DNA of 64,000 nucleotides, from the NCBI RefSeq assembly GCF_000219625.1, contig NC_018208.1, positions 310,001-374,000 on the forward strand. The letters are read 5' to 3'. The notes beneath the pieces were generated by a model. It was not told where the DNA came from and made no database searches. It saw only the letters and a program-made list of their open reading frames with translations. Shown here one piece after another: positions 19,727-31,205 of this stretch. The position numbers and the translations under genes are program-made. The stretch's first letter is position 1. Each line of letters starts with the position of its first letter. The stretch is from Zymoseptoria tritici IPO323 (Eukaryota; Ascomycota; Dothideomycetes; Mycosphaerellales; Mycosphaerellaceae).

Positions 19727-20514
19727 GGTCGGTCAAGACGAGGAGAGGATTAGGAGTGAAAGGTAAATACCATGGAACATACGTTGTCCCTCCGCATATC
19801 TTTATGCTCGTCGCTCTCTCGCCAAGTGGAGACCTGCTGCCGACCTAGACATGGATTCCGGCGGCTGTCGTCTGGCCTGTGTCACATAGAGTGCTCTCCT
19901 GGCGTGACATACCTCATGCAATGGCAGGCAGCAGCCAATGCCAGACTGTTCTTGGGGTCGAAGCTGCATGGCCAGCATGGGGAAAAAGGCAATGGCCGAT
20001 GGAATCCCGAGGCAGAGTCAGCCGATGTCGTGCCGTCACCGTCATCATCCCTCGCTCCGGAGACATCGTCCAAGATTTGCATCCCTGGTCTTGAACGCTA
20101 AGGACGAAATCTAGTGGAGGCTTTCCATGTTTCATACCGTCTTGGGCGAGAGAGATTGCTATTGTAAAGAGCCTCGTTCGAAGGCCAACATGAGAGAAGC
20201 ATTACGGGAAGTGCTCCATGTGAGCAAGCATCTCACCCATGGCAAGTACTCACAGAGTCGACCCAAACCACAGCAAGGGAAAAGACGATGGTATTCTGAT
20301 ATCATTTCCCAATGTACATAGACATGTACATTCAAACGTCCCAGGTCCTACTAGTCGTAGGAACCAATAGCATGGAAAAGGAATGTCTAAGGAATGTCGA
20401 ATGCAGGGACATAGCAAGAAGGAGAGGTCGTCGTTGTCGTCCTGACGCGCTTAGGTGCAATATTGATTGTTTTGGAATTGCAGTACTGGTCAGTACAACC
20501 GATTGGACGACGCC
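19727..20514. other. Gene-poor stretch
   Basis: About 0.8 kb without a supported gene. It probably contains the promoter of the 18857-19726 gene at its left end and the 3' flank of the small secreted peptide at its right end. Confidence 0.4.
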
Positions 20515-20658
20515 TTAAAAGGCGCAGGGTCGTACGCAGAGACAATCCTGATCGGTGTGGTAGATGTCGCAGTAGTTTTCGTGTCCCACAAAACATTCGA
20601 ATTCCGCGGAGGCGGAGAGGACGAACAGGGCCGTCGCAAGGATGGCGGAGAAGTTCAT
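20515..20658 (-). CDS. Candidate small secreted Cys-rich peptide (47 residues)
   Basis: A short frame with a textbook signal peptide, MNFSAILATALFVLSASA, followed by a 29-residue mature part beginning EFECFVGHENYC and ending CLCVRPCAF, with five cysteines. The stop is TAA at 20515-20517. A 50-bp intron could instead start at the GTACGA inside codon context CLC|VRP and end at TGACCAG, replacing the last residues by a longer tail that ends at 20387 (CYCNSKTI... with a further Cys) and bringing the total to six cysteines; the even number makes that isoform attractive. The gene sits alone in a gene-poor stretch of about 2.5 kb. Size, secretion signal and cysteine density fit the broad class of fungal small secreted proteins, but no family is recognised and the function is unknown. 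Confidence 0.45.
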   Translation of the reverse strand: MNFSAILATALFVLSASAEFECFVGHENYCDIYHTDQDCLCVRPCAF

Positions 20659-22333
20659 GTTGGTCTGTCGTTGAGAACAATGTTGATGTCTCGCAGAGAA
20701 TTGAAGTTGATGTCTCGTGCGAGAATGATCTTGATGTTTCAGTGATGTGCGGTAGTAGTGATGATGACAATATCTGATACGGTGGCTTTCCGTATTCGGA
20801 CGACTGTGATTGTCGTCCGTAGAGAAGGGCGGGCGATGGGACCTCTCTCATGTTCGCTGTACCTCCAAAGGTAGGGGTCTTTCGTTGAGAAGCTCGTAGA
20901 CGAACGCAGTAGACAGTCCGATGGTCTGTGTCGGTGTTCCACCCGGTCTTCCTCCGAGGACGCTCGTGGCGGATCGGTCCCATCTGTCGCCTCGTATTCC
21001 AGTGAATGCCGTGGATTGTCATCGCTTCAGCGCGCTTCGAGGTAGACCCGTGAAGTCCAAATCAGAATGATCCAGTTACGGTTGTCGCTCAACACCCGAA
21101 TATATTCCTTCCTTCTTCCTCGTCGTTACCTATACAGTTTAGCATGTTCGTTCGAGTCTACAGCGTCAGATCAGCCGACTTTTACCACCACATCGAGGCT
21201 TCCATTAACAGGCTCGAAACCGAGACAGACCATGCATACGGGAATATGTCAGCATCGGGTATAGAATACTGTAACAGCATCAGGCCCGTTCGAAGCCAGT
21301 TCATACTTTGGTCGATCTGACTTCGCGGGAAACCTCCAACACCGGGGTGTAGCGTAGCCTCACCGCTTTGCAGGTAGGACCGTGATTCCGACGAACATCC
21401 GAGCAGACAAGCGTCGCGCGAGCGGCCTTGTCCACGCGCCGTTGCGTTGCATCTCGCTAACTTTTCCCGCCGGCTTGAAGCTCCAGATTATCGGCCGTCC
21501 ACGTCCAGTGTCCACCCTCCGTGGTGTAGGTCGAGTCAGTGAGAGAACCGATCGTTTCTCCTCTGTCAATCGGAGACATGTTGCACAGGCGCCGATGCGG
21601 CTGGAGAAGACGTCATCGCCGACATACCGCCGATGAAACTGCAGTCCATGTGAGCGTACGTGAAAGAGATCCGTCTCTCAAGCCAGATCAAACGGCTTCG
21701 AGTGAAGTAGGACGAGGGGACAAGGGAGAGGGCAAGTGCGGAGGAAGGTCTCGGAGTATAGATTCTCCGCGCTGGAGGGCCTGAGGCACGCTAGCGCCCG
21801 GCGACAACACAATGATAACAAGAGCTCGAGAGGTTTGATGTTAGGCAATGCCGCAGAATGGGAGAAATAGATCTATAACTCTACGCCCGGACTACTCGCC
21901 GACTCGGAAGGAGTACGCGAAGAGCAAAGCCCTCAACTCTCGGGTAAGCTGCCGTCGATAGGCCGACAGCAGGTAACACCACCTCGTCGTCGAAGCACGC
22001 CATCGACATGTGCCTCCTCTTTGTCCGCGCTCCTCCACACGCCATCGCTCGAATTACCGGATTCGTTCGTCTTACACCAGATTACGCACTCAATGCTGCC
22101 GATCTGCTGGGCCTTGCTTGCCCGATCGCGTGGGAAGCTCGTGGAGGGGTATCATTGATCGTTTGATCACGTATATGTATATGTTTTATCCTTGGTCGCC
22201 CTTGACTTCGCTCTTCCTTTCCAATTCCTGTTTCTCTCCTTTTTATCTCGTCGAGACTGATTGAAAGACTTCAACTGGGCTATACGTTCAACCGCATCAT
22301 CTCAACTCTCTCTCTCCTCTAACCATAAGCAAA
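20659..22333. other. Gene-poor stretch, promoter of the TauD-type gene at its right end
   Basis: About 1.7 kb. Overlapping short frames on both strands show no domain or signal peptide. The last 150 bp before 22334 are pyrimidine-rich (CTCTCTCTCCTC), typical of a fungal 5' leader. Confidence 0.45.
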
Positions 22334-23579
22334 ATGGCCCCGGCTCTGACCGAATCGCCAGCCCAGCCCGCCGTGTTCACATATGACAAGCCTTCTCCAA
22401 AGATCTTCCCGGACGGCATCAAGACAAGCGGACAGACCTATCCAGAGTACAGCCAGCTCAAGCCCTACAGCGAGTTCCCAAAGGAGATCACAGGACCAAC
22501 AGTATGGAAGGCGGAGGACTACCAGAACAATCCCGAGCGATGGGTGCATCGCTTCAGTGAAGATGAGATCCAGGAGCTCAGCGCGGCAGCGGACGCCTTC
22601 CTCGCAGCTGGCACGCCCATGACTGGCATCACAAAGGTGAGCAACGGCGGTCGTGGTGGAAATCGAGCGAGCATCTAACAACCAGCAGGAGAAATTCCAG
22701 CTCCCCAGAATGGAACAATACCTGACAGCCATGCGAAACGAGATTCTCAACGGCAAAGGCTTCATCCTCTTCAAAGGCTTTCCCGTGCAAGAGTGGGGAA
22801 ACCACAAGAGCGCAGTAGCATATATGGGACTGGGAACATATCTCGGATACTTCGTCTCTCAAAACGGCTTGGGCCACGTCCTCGGCCACGTCAAAGACAC
22901 AGGTGCGGACCCGACCAAGATTGAGTCCGTACGAATTTACCGCACGACTGCCCGCCAATTCTTCCACGCAGACGACTGCGACATCGTAGGTCTCCTCTGC
23001 ATCGCCAAATCCGCCGAGGGAGGAGAGTCAGACATTTCATCCTCCCACCACGTCTTCAACACTCTCCAACGCGAACATCCCGATGTGGTCGAGAGTCTCA
23101 CGCAACCGATCTGGTACTTTGACCGTAAAGGCGAAGTCTCCGCGGGCCAGGAGCCCTACACCCGCCAACCGGTGTTTTATAAAGAGACCGGCGCGGACGG
23201 ACGAATCTACACGAAATGGGATCCCTACTACGTCAAGTCTCTGTCGCGCTTCTCTGACAAGGGCGTCATTCCAGCTATGTCCCCAGCACAGGTGAAAGCC
23301 GCGCAGGTACTGGAGGATACCTGCCTACGTCTGGCCCTGCACATGATTTTGGACATTGGTGACATTCAGTTCTTGAGCAACGCACATGTGTTGCATAGCC
23401 GCACGGAGTACAAGGATTTCCCGCCGCCGGCGCCGAGGAGGCATCTGATGAGATTATGGTTGGCGACGCCGGTGAGCGAGGGTGGGTGGAAGCTGCCGTT
23501 TGCTGATAGTGATCATAAGAAGAGGGGTGGCGTGCAGGTTGACGATACACCGCCGAGAGCACCGACGGACGCGGAGTAG
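22334..23579 (+). CDS. TauD/TfdA-family Fe(II)/2-oxoglutarate dioxygenase
   Basis: Two exons, 22334-22636 and 22689-23579, with a 52-bp intron (GTGAGC to AGCAG), give 397 residues; an acceptor three bases upstream would add one Gln. The family oxidises small substrates (taurine, other sulfonates or carboxylates) using 2-oxoglutarate and oxygen. Metal-binding H-x-D is visible as FFHADDCD (His194, Asp196), and the distal His in NAHVLHSR is followed by the RHLMRLWLA segment that normally carries the 2-oxoglutarate-binding Arg. The N-terminus (FPDGIKTSG, WKAEDYQNN) is typical of fungal members. No targeting signal is present. A second oxidoreductase gene follows on the same strand about 520 bp downstream, then a Zn2Cys6 regulator, suggesting a small co-regulated catabolic or biosynthetic set. 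Substrate unknown. Confidence 0.9.
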
Positions 23580-24103
23580 CTAGGAGTGCCCAGGAAATAA
23601 TAGAAGTTTGGTCAAGTCGTCTGTTGAAGATCCAATCTGCTCTGGCAACCGCGGAGGAAGTGAATCTTGAGACCAGTGCACAGACCATGCCACCAGCGTG
23701 AACCGGACTTCTTCCAGCTCACAATCTCGTGACGAAGCTGCTGCAATAACTCTCACGCTCTCTATTGCTCAGGCCAAGGCCGCCGCCGTTCAAAGCTGTA
23801 ATGGAACGAGAGGTCGCTCATCGTTGTCCGGTGCGTCAAAGGCCGAGCTTCGTCCGTCGAGCAATGTCTTTGACCCAGATCGCGTCATTCGGCAACCCCG
23901 CCGATCTCTACGACGATGATGTCGAATTATTAATCCTCGAGCTGCCACGACGGGCGGATGGCAATGAGGTAACGCGGAGGTCACAGAAAGTACATCTACA
24001 GCAATAGGTCCAGCGGCACCCAACTCTCTCATTCTACACACCCGCCACACAACTCACCACCGCAGCCCATCCCACCGACCGAAGAGACACACCGCCCGCC
24101 ACC
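23580..24103. other. Intergenic
   Basis: 524 bp between two co-oriented oxidoreductase genes, probably the promoter of the second. No gene supported. Confidence 0.4.
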
Positions 24104-25054
24104 ATGACGACCTCCACGTTCAAACACATCGACCCAACGAGCTCGCCTTCGAAACCATGGTCCAAAGTCGACGGACCTGGACAAAGCTTCAAGTACCTAG
24201 ATATCCCACGAACCGTCCACAACTTGCGAGGCCGAGAGTCGGAGTTCAACACCAATAACTGCGGCTTCGCGGTATACAACTCGCCAGCGAAGGAGAAGGA
24301 GTTCGTGGACGATAAAGCTGTACGTGAGGGATACTATCCGGAAGTCGAGGGCTTGTTGAAGAAGAACTTGGAGGGCGTGAGCAAGGTTGTGATCTTTGAT
24401 CACACGATTAGGAGGAGAACGAAGGATAGTCCTCGGCAGCCGGTGCAGCAGGTACGTTCTTAAAAGAAAGAATGCGATCCAGATGAGCAGAGCACCTAAC
24501 AGTATCCGCAGGTCCACGTTGACCAAACGCCCGCCGCAGCCGCAGTGCGTGTTCGCCGCCATCTCCCCTCCGATGAAGCCGAGAAGCTCCTCAAAGGCCG
24601 CTATCAGATCATAAATGTCTGGCGCCCGATAGGCAACCCAGCCTCCGACTTCCCACTCGCCGTGATCGACTGGCGTAGCACCCGCCCTTCCGATTTCATT
24701 GACATCGACCTCATGTACCCGATCCGACCAGACTCGGCCATGGACGACGATGACCGCGGCAAAGAGAAACTTCCCTCCGAGGAATCACTAAACTCGACCG
24801 AGGGGTATGAAGTGCGAGGCGAGACGATGGGTGTGGCCGCCAGTGAGAAGCACCAGTTCTATTATATGAAGGATATGGGCGTGGATGAGGTGATGCTATT
24901 GAAGTGCTTTGACTCGTTTGGGGAGGGCATGGAGGGCGGCAAGCCAGGGATTGCGGTCAGGACACCGCACACGGCGTTCGTGGACCCGAACACGCCCAAG
25001 GATGCGCCGGGACGGCAGAGTATCGAGGTGAGGTGTTTGGTGTTTTATGATTGA
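24104..25054 (+). CDS. AsaB/CmcJ-like oxidoreductase (GA4 desaturase / hydroxylase-desaturase family)
   Basis: Exons 24104-24451 and 24512-25054 with a 60-bp intron (GTACGT to CCGCAG) give 296 residues. Family landmarks are an early YLDIPRTVHNLRG, NTNNCGFAVYNSP, the VVIFDHTIRRR block, then VHVDQTP, the GRYQIINVWRPIG stretch, LAVIDWRS and a C-terminal RTPHTAFVDP and SIEVRCLVFYD. These are shared with fungal proteins annotated as AsaB hydroxylase/desaturase or CmcJ-like; the VH.D and HTAF.D elements suggest a non-haem iron site, although the chemistry of most members is unknown. Neighbours: a TauD-type dioxygenase upstream and a Zn2Cys6 regulator downstream, all on the plus strand. Family assignment is good; substrate unknown. 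Confidence 0.85.
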
Positions 25055-26569
25055 TGTACTCGATGAAACGGGCGAGTTTCCCACCACTATGCCGCATACC
25101 ACGTCTGACGTAGGGTGTATTTCGAGTTCCTTTCCATCATTTGCCTTGGGCCGTCTCTGTCTCGGTTTGTCAAGGTAGCTGTTTTTGAAGACCGAACGGA
25201 GCAGGCGGACCGCATCAACCACATCATGACCGGCGAAACACGGCAGTTGATGCCATGCCTCGTTCTGGTAGTTGCGACCACAAATTCGCAAGTCTTCACA
25301 ATCCCACCTGTTTCTTTGGCCCCCGCCGCCACGACCTCACCTTCACTTCGATCCGGCTCCAGTATCAACGCGCATTCTCTACTCAGCCAACTAAACCGAC
25401 ACTCGACACACAGTCGGAGGCGCATGGCCACTCTCTCGTTGTAATAGAAATCACTCGTTGCCCTACGCACGATGTCAGCATCCTTGTGGACAGCCTGCCA
25501 GCAGACCGACCAGATTGGACTATTCTCGCGCACATCACGTGTGGTCTGCTCCGAATATTGGCTCGTATGGCGAAATTGGCATCCCGAGCGAGCGTCGCGA
25601 GCCTGGCACTGGGAGCGAATGTGGCTGACGGTAGCGATCGTGCCGCTAGTATCAAGAGCAAGGTACGACTGGGGAAGGCAGAATCTCCTGATCAATCATC
25701 GTCATCATTATCATGATGATGACCGTATCGGATGGCAAAATGAAGGCATTTCGAGCGATGTGAGACGCCAAGTCTGAGTTCGGAGTTTGCTCACGACTGC
25801 TCAAAACTCGGAGTGTGCTCCCTCGCTGGCATTCCGCAGATGAATGCGGGCTTGTACAGCGAGCAGAAGCAGCGAGGGAATTGTGTCGAAAGTGTTTGTT
25901 TTCGCCTCTCTCGTCGGTGACCCAGCAGGGCGGAGAAGTGGTGGTCATTGCTCTCTCGATGGGGCCAGAACAGCTCGAAACTTGGTCCGGCATGCCGACG
26001 GGAATCTGCCTGTGCCCCAATTCACGGCGCCAGCTCCGTCAAAGTTTCTTCAAGGATGCACAATTCCGGAAGTCTCTTCTTCACGGTCATGCAGGGTGCG
26101 ATGTAGGGCGTGGACGGCAATCTAGACTGGCCTCCATTCTAGGTGAAGTGCCGCTGGAAGTGACCCTCAACGTGCCCCGGATAGAGGCATTGTCAGGAAG
26201 AGCGTCGAGTGGCATTCTTGCGCGAGAGATTGGATGCTTAGCAAAGAAAGCGAGTCTTCGAGCATGTCGTTCTTGTGTCTCTTCCCACGGCAGAACCCTT
26301 TCCGACATGACCAACAAGAATAGGCGAGGACGACAGGAGACATCCACGGGGCTGCGTCCGTTCTTCTCGAGGCGGTAGTGGAGCCCAAGTGCGACGGACG
26401 CTCATGCGGGTGATTCGGTCTGCAACTCTGCATCATCGAGCTCCTTACCTTGCTAGTGCCTTCAGCTCTTGCTCTTCGATAGTGGTCTGCCTTGCGAGAC
26501 CTTTGCTGACGCAATCTCGTATTCCACACTCTTGACGAAACTCTGGGTTGGCATGAATCATCCCCTATC
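25055..26569. other. Long intergenic region upstream of the regulator gene
   Basis: About 1.5 kb. Frames up to about 200 codons occur on both strands (25087-25695 minus, 25815-26378 plus) but overlap each other and look like random translation. The region probably includes the regulator promoter. Confidence 0.4.
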
Positions 26570-28932
26570 ATGAAACGGAGGCAGTCGCGTACAACGAGCA
26601 ATGTCAAGGCTGCTTGCCAAGCTTGCAGAGCGAGCAAGACAAGGGTACGTCCCCAGCCATACTTCTCGCAGCGCGCGCGAGCCACTGGCGCACACGCTCG
26701 AGACGCCAGTCTCCTACCTGCTGCTTTCGTCTGATATATACAGTGCGATGGACTTCGACCGACGTGTTCGCGATGTGCACGAAGAGCCAACCTGTCCTGC
26801 GAATACGACACTGAGCCAGATGAGTTCCGCATCACGGCCTTGCGGAGGAGATATGTGGAGGCGGAGCAGCAAGCTTCGACGCGTGAAGCATTGCTGCGGC
26901 ATCTCGTCGACAGCAGTCGTGACGAGGCTCATGATATCTTGAAGCGGATGCGAGCAGATGAGAGTGATCTGTCCATTCTTGCCGGACTCCTGGCCAGGAC
27001 GAGCAACGTTCCTGTCGGAGATGTGGTCGAGGCGACGGCCGGCAATTCGAATTTGGATGTCACCACCAATGAAGGACCCCTGACTGACGATCGATACTCC
27101 ATCGCGTTTCTACTTGCTAGGAACTCGACCGCCAGGGCGACCAGTGAAAGAATGGACACAGGTTCGTCGACACCGCGTGCAGAGGATCCTGGTCCCTCTG
27201 ACATTGGGTTGGGCAAGCGGAGGCGATTGTCCGAGGTGCTGCCCGAAGTGCTGCGACCAATCTTGCAGAAAACATTGTCGACACCATATTTTCCACGCCA
27301 AGGACTTGAACCTCTAATGCCGAAACCTGATCAGACTGACTACACCTGGATGAAAAAGTTGGTCAACGTCAAAGCCTCAGACTGGGGTGTTGAGTACGCT
27401 ACGGATCGAGGCTTCCTGGAGATCTTGAAGTGCTACTTCACTTGGGAGAACTCGGTTGTGGGCCTAGTGCATGAAGAGGCATTTTGGCAAGGACTGGCAG
27501 TTGGCGGTTCCGACTGGTGTAACATGTGCTTGGTGCACAGTATCCTGGCAATGGGCACGGTAAGCACTTGACGTGCCGTCCATGACGTGCCGTCCAACCT
27601 CGGAGCTGATCGAGATCATTGCAGAAAGTGTATGGCATGTTCCACATCGACAGCGTCGGCGAGCCGGAGCGAGCGGCACTGAACGAAGCGATGCTGTTAT
27701 GGGACGAGCAAGTACGGTCACCAATTCCTGCCAATATATCTGCCGGTCTAGTCATGCGTGAGACACTGGCGTCGAATGGGGAGGATCTTTCGGGTCAACC
27801 CTACCTCGAAGAAGCCATGCATCTCGCTTCTCGGTCCGGTCTGTTCGACCCTTCACGCGCAGTCCATATGTACGATCAGACTCAACCCGGTCAGACGAGG
27901 CAGCGAGCTGAATTCGCTTGGGCGGTGTATGCACATCATGGGTACGTACTCATGAGGCTTTCTCTGTCCGTGTTTGTGCTAACACTCCATGCGGCTTCCA
28001 TTCACTCACCTCCAACTCCACGCCATCGCTACCATTGCTACTCCACGCTCCACCGGTGGATATTCCGGGGCCAAACCACGAACAAGACGCCGAGCAATGG
28101 GCGCCATTCCCTCTGAGCTTCCCGCAACCTCCCAGTATGCTAAGCAGCAAATTCGCGGCTCGAGCCGCTCTCTGGCGAGTTGGGAATTCCATCATCCCTC
28201 TCCTCCACAACATCAGCGAGGACCCCGGCTCGATTGAAGTCCACTGGCCAGAGACCGTCTCCTTGTTCAATCAGCTCGAGACATGGTTTGCGAACCTCGA
28301 ACCTCGCATGAATACCTTGCACGCCACACCTCCGCACATCCTCTGGTTACAGTACGTTCGCCAACACTTCTAATACACTGTCATCTCGTTAACAGATTCC
28401 CAGCGCCGACTACCACCGCTGCACAATCGACCTCTTCCACCCCTTCCTCCCCATCCACCCCCCCACCTCCCTTGCTCACACTGCAACATCCCACTCCACG
28501 ACCCAACTCCGCCTCCTAACCCACCAAATCGAACTTCAATACCCCCGTTTCCCCATCGCGTTCTCCGCACTCCTCAGCCCTGTACTTCACGTCGCAACCT
28601 CTACCTTCCCCGAAGCAGTGGCTCTCGGGCCCGACGGCGACGAGCACTTCTACCTCTGTCTCTGTCTGCGTCTCATGGCGCGTATGGCGGGTGCGTACCC
28701 GGTGATGAGAGGACTGATGAGAGGTCTGGTCGGCCAGGCAGAGGGTAGTGGGATGGAAGTTCCAGCCGAGGTGCGTGAGATTGTGAGGAAAATGGAGAAA
28801 GCGGCAAAAGGACTGAAGGAAGGGGAGATGGAGGAGAGATTTCCGGTCTTGTTGGAGTTGTCTGAGTTGGAGGGGGAGAGGTCGGACGGACGGGGTTTGG
28901 TGGAGCAGGCGGGAAGATTGTCTATTATTTGA
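26570..28932 (+). CDS. Zn2Cys6 fungal transcription factor, possibly with a damaged third intron
   Basis: A nuclear regulator with a binuclear zinc cluster: ACQACRASKTR in exon 1 (26570-26644) and CDGLRPTCSRC..C after a 99-bp intron, giving C-x2-C-x6-C-x6-C-x2-C-x7-C. Exon 2 (26744-27559) ends in SILAMGT; intron 27560-27624 has a GTAAGC donor. Exon 3 (from 27625) runs to AWAVYAHHG near 27940 with a GTACGT donor. The next coding block is in a different frame (LLLHAPPVDIPGPNHEQDAEQW onward, to about 28351), yet no AG acceptor exists between 27976 and that block although a GCTAAC branch site does. Exon 5 begins at 28404 after intron 28352-28403 and ends at 28932. The middle resembles the fungal-specific transcription factor domain. 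The gene may be impaired or may use an unusual splice. It may control the two oxidoreductases upstream. Confidence 0.75.
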
Positions 28933-29580
28933 GGATGGGGAAGGAGAAGTTCTGCTGTTTGGCTGAAGCCAAAGGAAGGGCGTTGGATAAATTGTCACGG
29001 AGAACGAGGTCACGAATCAGCCAAAGTAGACCTTAACAAGCGTACAGATAAGTCAGCATTGCAAGTGTAGGTACCATAGCAAGACAGCTTCGCAAGCGTA
29101 CATTTACGTGCAAATGTACCCTTGCAGGGCGGTGGACATACAGCGGAGGAGGACACACAGATACCATGACAGATCAGATAAATAACGGTACAGATATGTG
29201 CAGATAAGGGTATATTTACCATAGCAGGACGACCAAATAGGCGTGCAGGTAGCTGTACAAGTAAGCGTCCAGATAAGCGTTGAGGTATCTGGCAGCACAT
29301 AGATTGGCGTGCACATAAGCGTACAGATAAGGGCGTGGATAAGTTAGCAGGACAGCTAGATAAGCATACATGTAGCTTAGCAGGACATGTAATAAGATGT
29401 GCAGGTAGGCCAGCACGGAGCTTTACCAGTTCAACGCCGTTCTGAATCGTGCCTGCTCTTCTGCTTTCCGTGAGCTGCGTGGAATCAATCGCCATCCAGG
29501 AGAGCTAGGAATATCTCAAGTAGGTTGATTCGTACAGGCTGTGGTCAAAACTTCTGGCCCCTTTCAATACCCTCGACTCA
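28933..29580. other. Convergent intergenic region with degenerate repeat
   Basis: Lies between the 3' ends of the Zn2Cys6 gene and the WW-protein gene. Apart from the GATAAG-rich repeat annotated separately it holds no gene. Confidence 0.5.
29040..29412 (+). repeat. Degenerate minisatellite rich in CAGATAAG
   Basis: Short units resembling GCGTACAGATAAG recur with variation: CAGATAAG or CAGATAAA near 29045, 29171, 29198, 29270 and 29315, with GGATAAG near 29336 and TAGATAAG near 29354, all on the plus strand and interspersed with GCAGGACAGC-like units. The spacing is irregular. Because both neighbouring genes end here, this is more likely an old tandem repeat than a promoter array of GATA-factor sites. 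Confidence 0.6.
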
Positions 29581-30740
29581 TTAAAACATCATGCCACCGA
29601 GGAGTCCACCGGCGAGCAAGCCGCCTCCCAGGGCAATCGGCATTCCCATCCCCGTCCCGCCGCCGTATCCCCTCCTTCCAAAAGGAGCCATCGGACGGTT
29701 GTACATGCCACCAGGAGCGTAAGGGCCAGACATGTACGGATTAACCATCCGTCCAGCTCCCGGATATCCCATCATGCCACCGCCACCGAAGCCTCCGCCA
29801 TACGCCATCTGTCCTCTCGGCGGCGGTTGTAACCACACATCCTCGCCGTTGCGATCCTTGCCCAGATATTGCGACTCGCCGGTTCGCATGGCCTTCTGCA
29901 TCGCCTCGCGAATTCGCAGATGCTGCTCGTACATCTTCTGTTCTTCCTCTTCGCGTTTCGCACGAGCCACTGAACGCTCTTCGTGGGTTGTGCCGGTGAC
30001 CTTGTCCTTGAACTTGCGGCCAAAGGAGCGGCCGTCCTTGCCTTTGCCCTTGCCGTCGGTTGGCCGAGGTGGCAGATCTGAATGTGCGGAAGAAGATGCT
30101 GCCGCCGATCCAGCTGCCGCACCACCTGCGACCGGAGCTCCGTTGAATTTCGGCTTGGACTTGTGATCTCCTGCGTCGTCTTCGAGATCCGAGTGTCCGT
30201 GGATGATATCCTCCATGCTTGGGTCATGTTTGCCATTTCCGAGGTACGATGTCATGTTCTCTTGCTCGATGCGTTCACGCTCAGGCCCTGACAGGGTCGC
30301 GAGGTATTGTTCGTCATCGTATGGGTGATCCCAGGTACTGCGTGGTGGAGTGGCGCGAGTGTCGACGTAGAATTGGTGGCCGCTCTCCGTGTCTAAGGTT
30401 CGCACCCAACCTAGGAACAAAGGCGATAATGATTAGCTATGCTCGTTCTGTAAGGCGAATACGCCATGAAGGCCTCACAAAGCCCAAGATACTACAGTCT
30501 CGGACGCGGCAGGCCTTATATTCTTCACTTACCTTCAGGTAACGGTCGAGCTTCCAGTTCCATGGAACGACGGTATGCCTCGGGGATACTGCTGGAGGAC
30601 GATGCTCCGGGAACATTGAGGTGTGAGTCATGAGTACTGGCGGTCGGATTGCTGCTGGAGCCTGCGGCGGAGGTGGTGGAGGAACCAGTCGCCTGGGTAT
30701 AGCTCGGTGGCGGCTCGTTGGGGATTTCTGAACCTGCCAT
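29581..30740 (-). CDS. WW-domain protein with Gly-rich C-terminus
   Basis: Exon 1 (30740-30533) and exon 2 (30410-29581) join across a 122-bp intron (GTAAGT to TCCTAG), giving 345 residues. The first 70 residues are Ser/Pro/Thr-rich with a PPPSY motif, itself a WW-type ligand. The WW domain follows at the splice junction: LPEGWVRTLDTESG, then HQFYVDTRATPPRSTWDHP, with both signature tryptophans. After it come a charged, partly helical stretch (HEERSVARAKREEEEQKMYEQ) and a Gly/Met/Pro-rich tail ending in a glycine-rich hydrophobic segment (IALGGGLLAGGLLGGMMF), which could insert in a membrane or aggregate. WW domains bind proline-rich partners; the PPPSY at its own N-terminus could be intramolecular. 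Gene model confident, role unknown. Confidence 0.85.
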
Positions 30741-31205
30741 GGTAGTTTCGAGTTTCGATACAAGGATGGTGAGTCTTCAAGTCGCGTGGTTCTCGTAGGG
30801 ATGGAGAGACTGTGGAAGACAGGGGATGGTTGTGAAGAAGGAAGACGAGGTGCATCAATAGAGGTAGAAGAGTACCTTAGGCAGTGACGTATGTCAGCGA
30901 TCATTCGTGCCTTCCGCCACATTGCTCAGCCACACTACACTTTCACATGAACGACAGCGGCCTTGGCTCCGCCTCCAATGGTGTGACGGAAAACACATAG
31001 ACGACTCAGCAGACGAGTGCGGCAGACTTACAACCTACTACCAGCGCTCCATTGTGACTGAGTAGTACAGCTCGACAAGCTTGTGGTGAGATCGCAGGAT
31101 GCAAGGGTTTTTTCATATCAAGAGGACATTACTTCAACACTCCTGGGGCCGCTTCGATAGTCTACACTTGCTATACAACCATGTTCCGACTGAACCATCT
31201 CTCCC
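30741..31205. other. Intergenic, promoter of the WW-protein gene
   Basis: About 465 bp, no gene supported. Confidence 0.4.

Noticed and set aside
25087..26378. Overlapping frames upstream of the Zn2Cys6 gene
   Set aside because: They overlap on both strands and contain no domain, signal peptide or convincing splice sites.
29010..29495. 161-codon minus-strand frame with Leu/Cys repeats
   Set aside because: The apparent protein repeat comes from the GATAAG minisatellite; other frames of the same DNA give equally regular Tyr/Leu repeats.
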